Assembly: GCA_944472135.2 (NCBI GenBank)
Contig: OX235267.1
Coordinates: forward strand, 20,133,452 to 20,197,451
Length of the DNA: 64,000 nt
From: Trichobilharzia regenti
Taxonomy: Eukaryota; Platyhelminthes; Trematoda; Strigeidida; Schistosomatidae
Reading direction: 5' to 3'
In this document: positions 23,001 through 35,000 of the stretch, piece after piece
Position numbering within the stretch: the first letter of the stretch is position 1
Layout of the letters: every line of letters starts with the position of its first letter
Position numbers and translations under genes: made by a program
Notes under the pieces: model-generated
Told to the model about the DNA's origin: nothing
Seen by the model: the letters and a program-made list of their open reading frames with translations, nothing else
Databases searched by the model: none

Positions 23001-26000
23001 TACTGGTATCTGTTATTTCGATCACAATTCATAATTTTATATAAAAGCTTAAATTTTACTGTAGTGCTAGTCACAAACCAACACAGCTAAAAGGTTTTTT
23101 GATGTCCAAGAAACTCTTTGCAACTATTTTGCGGTGGCTTGGGACCCTGTAAAAGGCTTTAAGTGTATTCGACTGAGGAGTCCAGAAGCTGTTTAGAAAA
23201 GCCGTGGAATTACAAATGTTAACTCGAGAACTCGACTTCAACTGGTTTATTTAAGCTAGATTCTTCTCAGTTTTCACCTTGATGTATTTAGAACACTCAA
23301 GGGAATGTTTATGAATTCTATTTAGTAATGCGTATATGTATATATTCATATATATAAATGCTGCAAACAAACTATGTTGGTACAGCTAGTTTTATGTGCT
23401 AACTGAAGTCACATTTAATTTAATAAAAGTTCTAGGACGCCGTGTGAAGGTGTGCATCACTCGTCGGAATTACCTTTTTTCAATAATCTTGCCTTGCCTG
23501 GGAATTTTTGACAGGGATACATGTTGCCAAGGTCATGGTCGTACTCCGTATCACCAAGATAGTAGAAACTTTTTTGTTTTTAATTAGGTGAAGATAAACT
23601 GTAGCTACAATCGAAGCACCTTCAGTAAACAATCATGGCACTAATCATGAATCCGGTGTGAGCTTTCCCTCAAGACTCTCCAGCTAATGTGATTTATCTG
23701 CTTCTAATAAGTAGGGTCATGGTTAGTGGTTGCATTAGGGTTAGGAGTTAGATCTCGAATAAGAGCAACGATCAAGAGATTAGGATAAGGCAGAATCGCA
23801 ATCATAAGCATTTAAGTTACAATTTACGAACAAACCCAAGGGCTGTGTAGCACTGTCCGACTTTATCCGAATAAAAATTTTGTCCACAAGGGGCTTTTGC
23901 AGTTCCTTATTTGGATTGCGTATACAAGGTTATTTGGTAGCTATCATAGTTTATCTTCACGTTTGACTGAATGTACAACGCTCCAGTAAAAGTTTTACTC
24001 CTCGCCCGTGATATAGGGGTATCAAAAGACTGTTTCCGACCCATACTTCGTTTCACATACTCGTTAAACATGATAAAACTTAGACCTTAATCTGAACCAT
24101 CTTAATAAATTAGTCCCGGAATGTACGAGTTAAATTTACTCATCTTTTTTACATAATAGTACTATTTTTGCTGTTAACTGGAGTAGCAAATAGGACTAGT
24201 TAACTCATATGTCCGATATCTTGAATCTGTTAGGGGTGAATTACTCACGAGTATTCTTGATCTTGCTGATTAATGCATTAGAGATTGTTTCGTTTCTCAA
24301 ATAAGTAATCAACACAAAGAATTCCCCATTTCTATGAATGTTATGTGTCTTTGCAGGCCGACCACGAACCATGGTTTCATTACAAGTGCAGGTGTTTACC
24401 GAACGAAGTCCTCAGGTCTATTCAATAGATTCTATCGTAGTCTTCATCTGTGCTAAGTATTTCTGTGTGCGTTATTTTTAAACATCATTCAGGTGCTAAA
24501 TGCATATGAACCGTAGGATTTTAGGAGACATAAGGGATTTACGACGCACCAATAGATCCTAAGTCGACCCAACTATAATTAATCTCATATGTACCGACTT
24601 GGTTTTGACGTACAGTAAGGGGTGCCATCGGTTGCACCTTCATCGATACTGAAATAAATACCTAAGTACAACTACTTATATTAAATGGGTGGGTTCCTAC
24701 GAAGTCAGCAAACCTACTTTCTTTGATAATTTGAAGTCTATGCCCTAAATACAGATGGTGAGTATAAAAACTGTTGATTTAATATCTGTAAAACTGAAGT
24801 TGAAGTATAACAATGAGCGCACATTATTATGACGCTTGTTTTCGACTGAAAATTCCCAAATACATATTGCATCAATGAAATCAACAGTTATCTTTCCTTT
24901 GAATGTAGGGTTTGTAGAGAACTTAAGTGGTTTGACGAGAGACGTTCTTATGCAATGGTATCAACTAAGGAACTTGAGGTATAAGTGTGCTACTTCAAGT
25001 TCCCACACTTCAGAGAAAGCAGAATTAGTAGAAATAAATATAGTGGGAATAAATTCCATGCAAATGTGTTTAGGAGATATCAGTTCTGCAGCATAATCTT
25101 TGATTAGATAGGGGCGAATTGTATGCAAAACAGACATATGCTTTTTCTCAGGGTGTTCGGGTGAACCTCCGTTTTGTCAGCATTTTGCCTGAAAGACTTT
25201 ATAGTTGGCATGGTCTAAGTAAACGAGGTCTTGGGTAATAATTTGACCCATGGGACATTGATGTTGGCCAGAGTCATATGTTACTGCATATGTAATGTAA
25301 TTCTAAAAAGAGGTGATAGTGGCATCATTGACACACCACTGGTTGTCGTCACTTTACACAAAATCCTAGACGAACAGATAAGTTCACGTAAAGTGCCTTG
25401 AATAATACAATATACTTTCTTGATAATCCCTTCAAAATCAAATACTGATAGCTTTTGCAACCTAGGTTGCAGTTAAAGTGTAGTGAGAGCAGGCTGCTAG
25501 CCAATTGGTAGACATTAATTTACGTCAATGTCTATGTCGCTAATATTGGCCGTGAGAAAATATGAACAAGGCTGATTCAACAACCAATCACAGCAGACTT
25601 GACGTGGGCAATTAAGATTCACAGATATATGGCTTAACTTTCCGAGAAACCAGTCACCTTGAGCAAGAAACAACCAATCAGAAGACTGTGTTTGTCTGCT
25701 CGAATAAGCTATAATAATATGCATGAAATATATATAAATACGTGCTGATTTCCGTAATAAATGATCTATTGCCTGGCCCTTGTCTTTTGTTGTTACAGAA
25801 GGACTAATGTCACCTCACTCATATGGGTTGAACTGTAGGGAAGTGTGGTGAAACTGTAGGTTATTTAAGTTGCCTCTACCCAACATTCCAACTTTCCTCA
25901 TTAGTTATTGAGGTCCTTTTGTGATCGTTGATAATTCCACATATTATAGCGTTTTAGGGGCTGTTTCCACAATAAGCTTAAATATTTGGCGGATATATTT

Positions 26001-29000
26001 TTTTTTATTGCGGATACGCTTTCCATTTCTTTATCTTTTATTACTTACCATTGTTCGCAGTTATTGGGACAACTTTTAGTTACTTTACATTCCGATAGCC
26101 TCCGCTCCTTATCATTTTCGGAGCCTGCCGAGATCATTCTTTGCATGAGTCAGTTTGGATGGAATTGCAGAAATCCACTGGCATCAACTAAGTTTTGACT
26201 GAAAGTTATTGGTAGCCTTCAATACTATTTCTTTGATAAACTGGTTGTAGTGCCAGGGTTTTTCAGGACGCTTTCATACTCATACTAACCAAATCAGTGA
26301 GATAGGCACGTAAGGAATTCACAGATGTATGCTTCCTGCTTTCAAAGATAGGCATACTCTTGCGTGGACAAATACACGAACATAATCCACACAGGTATTC
26401 CAAAAGGAATGACAATTTACAGTCAGTTCACTTCATCTGGGGCTCTATTTATTCCCATCGTTGGTGTCAGCTGCCTCTGTGAGACAGTATACCTGGTTAT
26501 TTTTCGAGTTTGTTTCGGCCAAGAATACAAGGAATCTAGACAAAGTTGTAATAGACGGTGTTTGTTTTTAACATCATACATCATAAATCCTCTAATCCAA
26601 CTGTCTTGTCCCACCTTAGAGTTTTTCAGTAACTGGAACTCGTGATCTTGAGATTTATATGACTTGTGACCATCGAGTTGCAGGCGATTAACGTTAAAAT
26701 CAACTGCGTTAAACCCAATAATCCACACAGTAACAATTTAGCTCAATCCAGTGTGATCATTAAGTCATTACGGGATAATCCAAGGTTACTTCTCATACAA
26801 TGTCATGTGTACATGTGACTAAAAGTTTCGAACTTAATCGAAGCAACTGACTCTGACTTCCAGTGTTCTTTGAACTGACGTTAGTTTGTAACTATATTTA
26901 CTTTTAAATACACTTTTCTTGTTGACCAAAAAAAACTATGTATGAGAGTCAGTGTTTTTTGTTTGATATTCTTAAAAGTGGATTAACTGAATTATATTTT
27001 GATATATTAAAATTTGTGTTTGTGAAATAGATTTTATTTTCTACTGCCTTATATGTAAATATATTTCAGGTTTGTCAAATCAGTACTGGAGACCGTCATT
27101 CAGTGAACTGACTTTATTACCTCATATTACTCCAGTACTACCACTATCGGTTAATGCTAGCAGTAAAAGTGAGTTTATTTTAAACCTGAAAATAAATAAA
27201 TTGAAGTTTACCCTGTAATTCATTTTTGGGGAATTTTTTATCCTATACATTATTTTCCCGATTTGAGAAAGGCTTTGTGATAACCTTGAGATTACAGATG
27301 ATCAAGCAAATATGTCTCCATCAACATGTGTGTAGTTTAGCATTAAGATCGCCAGGTAAATAAAGTTTTCACTATCCAAACGTGGATGAAGAAGAACTAT
27401 CACGTGTTAACTACGTAAATAATTAATTAATTCAGTGTTCAAGGTCAGATTGGTTTCAGTAGAATTTAACGTGAGATAAGAACTAATAATTGAGGAACAG
27501 AACAACTGTTAATTTGGATGAGACTACTCACAATTATTTACCCATGTCTCTTTCATAATTCTACTTCTGACAATGAAATGATGAATGATAGAATTAGTTT
27601 AAAACCCCATTGGCAGTAGAAAGCTTTGCAATCTGAATATACTTCTTTTGGTTACATATTTGAAATTTGATGTATTGAGTGGTTCGATACCGGTTGCAAA
27701 GTCTGAAGGAAATTAACATATATGCTGCTAGAAAAAAGCTGGTTAACGTTTACGAGTGTGCAAACGATGTAATCGTCGGCAAATAGAGTTCTCTGGCTGT
27801 GTAGAGTCGAAATTTGTGTTTGGCATGCAGTTCGCCCCTGTCAAATGTTGGGTGATATCACAGGACTGTTCTGCACTGGCTTGCAGTTTAAGGTTAGTGA
27901 GTGAGATAGTCAAATGTGTTTATCGCTGTTTATTTCGGAGGTTGTATCACTCATCTTTTATGCTCTGGCTGCCGGCAAATTCCCTATGGTGATAGAGATA
28001 GTCAGTTTAGCATCTGCCAACCCCTGTCCCCCTTAACTTTGGAGGGATATCTGGTTACCTACCAGTTAAAGTACGCGCTAATCAACAGTCCATTCAGTCC
28101 TACTTTACCATTGCATAGCAAGATCCGCAAAAGTAGAAGATATGATGAGACTAGGTTTTTGATCAGAGACGTTTGTCCCATAGCTTGCATAAGATGCAGC
28201 CATGGAGTAAACAGTGTTAACACTAGACGCAGCATTAAGTAAAGAAGCCAAGACAGTCAATAAGGTTGTGAAGCTTCATCGAAGAAGGTGGTTAGGATAC
28301 ATGTAGCATATGCTGTGCCACTGCATTCTTTAACGAACTATGCTAGCCAAATTACAATTGGGTTGTATGAGCTGGGGGGCATTCAGACCAAAATATTGAC
28401 ACAAATGGGTAAAAGTAATTGTCTGTTGCTCTTAGTTACTCAGGGAGGCAATCTCTGCCTCCCTGCAGTGTCATCAGGATGCTAAGAACCAGAAGTTTTC
28501 ATTTATGACTGGAAATCATTCACTTTTGCGCAGATGTATTCACTCCTTTGCATCTAACAGATCTTGGAAGTATTTACTGGTCTTTATTTAGGTATTTTCT
28601 CTCTTATACAACTCTCGTTGTAGTTTCAGTACATTCAGTATTCCTACTTCTATATACTTTTCTGAAGTATTTCCTCTTGAAATGATGCAATTTTGTGCAA
28701 ATTAATAAGTTGTTCAAGCAGTTAGATGTGTATATCACGTTATAAAGGTTGTCATTACTTTTGATGGAGACTTATTTTGGTTGCAACTACCATACTACAG
28801 TTTGCGTACACTTTAAGACAATAAGCTACCAAATAACTGAAGCGAGTAGGAGATAGTTAGTTTATGGAAGTATATGTAACCTGACAGCCAGAAAGTTGGT
28901 TTTGAATAGGAATACAAATCTCCGTACGCCGATCAGTTATTGGATGACACTTCTGAAGTCTTGAGGAACTCCCGTCTTGTGGAAACTGATTATTGAATAG

Positions 29001-32000
29001 TGACTAATATATTTTCAAGATGACACTCCTACCACGACAATAAATGAGAAACAATATGATATACTGCGTTTAATATGTCTTTTCCGGCAAATATATTGTT
29101 TTAGCAGTTACGTCATAGTAGCTTCGTTGTTTGGAAGCATTATTTTCATAATATGTTAACTAAGAATGTTGTATTGAGTGTGTTAATAGTTTATGAAAAT
29201 TTATTTGACATTTATCAAATGCAATGATAAAGCATAGTGGTCACTGTTTAAGCGTTATGTATATTTTGGTGCAAGAAACTCACGTAAAAACCTATGCCCT
29301 TACAGTTTGTTAGGCTAAATCAAGGACTAATAATTGGTTGAATAAGCTCTGAGAAATGCAGTGTTTATCAATGAAATGTCCATTTGAACAGCTGGAGTTT
29401 TCACTTGTTATCCTGACATTTTATTAGTTCACTCAGTGCTTTTCCACATTTCCTTCTGCGTAACGACGTAATTTCAAATCTAGTCAAATTTTCTTTTCAT
29501 TTTATACTTACTTGATTAGCATAATACACCATTACCAATATAGAGACAGTCGCTACGAAAAGAATGGCAGTCATGTGTACATCTACCTTATCTATGGTTA
29601 GTTTAATTAATTTCTGTGACTTTGATTCTAGTAATAAAGGAAGGATACCGCCTAGAGTCTCAGTGGTAAATGTTCTAGAATATATTGCTTGTTGGGGATA
29701 ACTTGTTACCTTCACAATGCTTCAGGTCGTTGCCGTTACCCAACCTGTATCTTACTATTTGTCTATATTAACCATCCTGACTTTTCTGCAAAGTCTACCC
29801 ATTTGTTTTAAGTCGCCTCCTTAATAATAAGTTTCTCTGCTTGCTTGTAATGAGTTTACACTATATTGACTATGCTGCTTATTGTTACAAATATATCATC
29901 CCCAATAAATTTGTTATTGATGCTTGCCAACTTCTTCCATATCCGACACTGATGAGTCATGTGACTGCCGATCAGAAGATATTGTGCAACGATCCCGTAG
30001 CTTCTTTTCTTGTAGACTGAAGGAAGTAACAGTTTTGGAAATATGTTAAACTAATTTTTTCGTTTCTTTATTTTACTCTTGGAAGTAAATCATCTCTTAA
30101 TTTGTCCTGTTTACTGGTAGCTATGCGCGGTCTTATCAACATGGGGAATACATGTTTCTTGAATGTTGTTATTCAAGTACTAACTCACACACCAGTTCTG
30201 CGAGATTATTTGTTGTCAGATTTGCATCGATGTACCAGCCCAACAAGATCCCGTAATTGTTTGGCTTGCGAAATGGTCCGCATTACACAAGAGGTATATT
30301 TTGAGTTTTTATTTTTTTCTAATTTTGATTATTTTAAGATGTCTGTCTGTTAATATCAAGAATATCGTTTGAACAAATCACCTGTTGACGTATCCCTGAT
30401 CACAGGCATTTATTGATGTTAAACATTTGCCGTACTAATTCCATGGCGGTTTTAGAATATATAGACTTAGAGGTGCTTTGGTCATGTTTGACCGTGAAGG
30501 AATTACTGAGAAAGTAGGTTGTGCTAATCAAGTTACTACCTAAACTGCCTCGGCTGCAGAATAACTCATGGTAAGTTGTCATCCGAGGACATTCTTCAAC
30601 TTCAGTCATCTTTAGAGCTGGGGGAAGATCCCACTACGTTGAAGGAAATGTCAAGTGTAGTACTGTCCCACTGCATGACAGTTGGGCATTAATGTTGAAG
30701 ATGCGAAGATATTACACGGTGTTTTTGTAGCCTGACTTAAAAATGACGAATCCACGTGTAGAGTTACGTAGAAAAAATGGTCGTATTACATTATTTGGGG
30801 ACAAATTGAAGCTAAAAGTGACTAAACCAAGACAGCGTCATTTTATGAAGTTAGTGATCCTTGGTAGGAGTTGTGTGGACAAATGTGGGTTGTTTGACTG
30901 TCGTCTTCATCATCGTAAGAATTGATGGTTTTCACGGCTCATTATGACAAGGTCCTAAGTTGACAATAACAACTTGGAGTGATAAACTTTTGTGGATAGT
31001 TCTGGAAATGACCTGTGATTTTAGTTATTTGTCATATTTAACTAAATAGGTCTTGATAGTCGCATGTCAATTTTTTATGAGTAACTGTAAATGTTTTTAT
31101 AATTAATTTTATTTAATCACATATTTGTTTTTTAGATATATCACACAGTGAAAGAGTATAATATACTGGATGACAACGCTTCGAACACAATTAATTTTTC
31201 ATAATCATACTAATTCTAATCACACAACTTCGAAACTTGAGTTTGATAGTTTTCTTTATTCTTTCCTATTCGTCGTCGTATGGGTAGTAGAATTTTCCAG
31301 AGGTCTGGGTGGACAGGTGTTGAATCATTCCTACTACACGTACTCTCTTCATCTGATTCGATAAATAAAACTTCTGTTACTAATCTCTTCCTCCCTCCAG
31401 CTGAACTCTACAGCAATACATGCAATTACCCACAGTCATACAATAGGATGGGATAAAATGATAGTTTTAAAATCTGATATAACAATTTGGAAGTAGAGAC
31501 TGATTACAGAAGTATTTTTATCAAATCAACTGCGAATACGTGTAATAGGAATGATTCAACACCTGTCCACCCAGACCTCTGGAAAATTCTACTACCCATA
31601 CGACGACGAATAGGAAAGAATAAAGAAAACTATCAAACTCAAGTTTCGAAGTTGTGTGATTAGAATTAGTATGATTATGAAAAATTAATTGTGTTCGAAG
31701 CGTTGTCATCCAGTATATTATACTCTTTCACTGTGTGATATATCTAATGAACAAATTAATATGGAATTACGTGCTACTACAGTGCCCAATTTTCCCACAT
31801 ATATTGATTTTATTTAACACTGAAATGAGCATAAGTTTTTTTCGTAATCCTTCCTTCATTGATGTTAACTGTTATATTTAAAGATATACAAACCTGTCGT
31901 TACTCCGTTTGTACCGAACAACCTACTTTATGCTATTTGGTTGCATGCAAGCCATTTGGCTGGATACGAACAACGCGATGCGCACGAATTTCTCATAACG

Positions 32001-35000
32001 TTGTTGACATTGATACATGGTCATCTTGTCGGTGAAGTTTCATCCCGTGATGTCGGTAAGCAATTGTTAATTCGTGTGGACAGGATGAATCCGTCGTATT
32101 ATGTTGCTAATAACTTCCTGCCACCATTAAATAAGTTTTTATTCGAATAGTGAGATGCCAATAAGACTTTAGCGATAAATTTCTCTCAATAGGGTCAGGA
32201 GTTTTACAGTGACACGGTTTAGTGATTATAAAGTGCAAAAGTACAGTTTTTCTAACATTGTCTGACTTCCTGAACCAGACATAAAACTAGCAAAAGTTAG
32301 TGTCAGTGGAGAGTTGTAGGAGATTGATTAGTATAGCTCAAAATCGTTCATGTTGTCACAAATGTCTTCACTCTTCCTCATTCCCAGAATCCTGAATGTT
32401 TCCACGTAACATCGTTTAGTAATTATTTATTATCCTGCCTTTACATATATCGATTGTTGTATCATTCTATTTCTGTTAACATTCTTAATGTGCTGTTTCA
32501 AATCTCTACAGTATTCTTTTTGTCAAATTGTGTTGAGTAGACTGCTGCGTCATTGTAATTTGAGTGTGTGTGTGCTTGGAGTTGAAATGACATTAAGATG
32601 ACTTAAGGGAATTTAACGTAGGGGTAATAATGTTGTTGTTATTTTAATGTTCTTAAATAGGGTGGTAGTAGTAATGTGTAACTGAACTGCTTGTTTACCA
32701 ATTTTTAATTATTAGATGCTTGCACAATTAACAAAGACAAGCATGATGAAGATGATCAGTGTATGAACACAAATGGTTTCACAAGTGACCACAGTTCTAT
32801 CCCTAATATTGACAAGCCTACCATTGAAGCTTCTGAAAGTATTCCACAACCAGACTGTAGCTCACAGGCGTCTGTGTCTAGTTCCCGTGAAAGTTCTGAT
32901 TCTTGTGATTGTATTGTTCATCAGGTAAGTATTTATTTTACGCATGTCAATTGTTCATTGAAGCTCGTCGAGTAAAAGTGTTCTTATGATGAATTTAATT
33001 ACTATAAACATCACATGGGCAATAACTAAACACAATTCAGCTCTGAACACTTCTTCCATCTTGGTCGCCGCTTACGCCCCAACATTTCGGATGGACTAAA
33101 TGATGACTTCTACCTGAAACTCTCTAATTTGCTGCAAAAACCAAAACGTCCAGATATAGTTGTTTCAGCAGGCGACTTCAATGCCCAAGTAGACAAGTTG
33201 TGCCAGACTGAGAAGTATGTAGGTGGTATGTATGGAGTTCCCTGCCGACGAACCGACAACTGTGATCGTCTTCTACAGTTTTGCTCAGATAATCATCTGT
33301 TCCTAGTCAGCACTAACTTTAGACAAAAAGAGAGACTGCGTAACCTGGCGACCTCCATCACCAAATCAACGATGAACTCAAATAGACGACAGGGGTAGGG
33401 TATCGTTGGCTAGGGTCAGTGGAAGACTACCGCTCCTCTTGGAACACGTTCGTAGACTCTGATTACACTCTGGTCCGCGCACGTTTATGCTTACGACTAA
33501 AAGGACATAAGAAATTGACGTCAGCGAAGCGGTTACGTCCCCAACTAGATCGAGAGACTGAGTCCCTACTTAAGGAGGAAATAGCCAGACGTGTATCTGA
33601 GGTCGACAGCAGGACTTCCCCTGAGGTAGCTTGGCACAACATACAGTTAGCTGTAGACACAGCTGTAAAAGCTGTTAATAAGCTAGAACCAAAAGTTAGT
33701 AAGAGCCATTGGATCTCTACCGCCTCATCCGAACTGATTGACACAAGAAGACTGATCCCGGGTAGCTCCGATTCTGATGAAGAGCGAAAGCTACTCAAAC
33801 GCAAACTAACAAGAGAACTTCGTAACGACCGTGAACAGTGGTGGGTGACAAAAGCGAAAGAGATGGAAAAAGGCATCGCCGATTGGTAACACCAGACAAC
33901 TATTTTGACTTATCAGGGAAACAGGTGGTAAAATGCAAACGATAAGTTAAACGATCTCTTAGAAAAATAGCACTATAAATAGCTCCTAGGATAGACGACT
34001 AGAACGTTGGAAAGAACACTTTGAGGAGCAGTTCAGTTGGCCTACAGCCACGGTCAACTTACCAAACATCCCACATCTGGCCATTGAGAGTGGAAGTCAT
34101 GACAAGACTAGCTTTCTTTGATTATAGGTGCCTGCGTTCTATCTCCCGTGTGAAGTGGTATAATAATAATATTATAATTATATCATTCAATTCCTAGAGG
34201 AACATAGGGCTTCAGATGCGCACCTCCATTGCTTTCTGTTTTCTGCCCCCATGTTTTACCCCTCTCCAAGTCTGCCCACATGCTTTCATCTTCTCTTCAC
34301 ATGACCTCCAAGTCACCCTTGGACGACCAACTCGCCGCTTCCCTTTCGGGTTCCACTCGAGCAATGGCTTGTCTAGTGATGTCACTTGATGGTTTCCTCA
34401 GAGTATGGCCAATCCATCTCCATTTCTTCCTGCCTATTTGTTTCACAATCGGTTCCTGGTTGGTTCGCTCAATGCCAGAGATCCCTGTTGCTGATCTTTT
34501 CTGGCCATCTGATCTTGAGTATTGAGCGAAGACAACTGTTAATGAAGGTCTGAAGTTGGTTCGAGCTGCCCTTCATGACGCGCCAAGTCTCTGATCCGTA
34601 TAGTAGCACTGACTTCACATTGGAGTTGAAAATCCGGATGTTATTTTTGATTCTGAGTGATGTCGACCTCCACACAGACTTACTATTTGATCAATACATG
34701 ATTTGTTTCTCCTGAATCCGGCCTGTTCCGGACGAAGTTTTTCATCTAGGGCTTGTTTGGTTCTCTCCAGGATGATGCGGCTTAGTATCTTGCTTGGAAT
34801 GGACAGAAGCATAATTCCGCGCCAGTTTTACACTGACTTAAGTCTCCTTTCTTTGTAAGTTTGAACAAGTATCCTTTCTTCCAATCCTCGGGTACTTTGC
34901 CCTCTTTCCACACCTTCTCCAGCAATGGCGTCATCAGTCCGCTGTTGTCCCTGGGTCCATTTTCAATGCTTCTGCTGGGATTCCATCTGGTCGTGCTGCT

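Noticed and set aside
29950..29985. CTGATGAGTCATGTGAC looks like a hammerhead core with stem II.
   Set aside because: The bases after stem II read TGCC rather than GAAA and no stem I partner is found.
32330..32560. AGCTCAAAATCGTTC resembles the RTE-like 3' region.
   Set aside because: Only a short patch matches; the rest does not follow the order of landmarks well enough for a call.
33463..33876. 137-codon minus-strand frame, Ser-rich.
   Set aside because: It is the antisense shadow of the RTE-like linker coding region on the plus strand.
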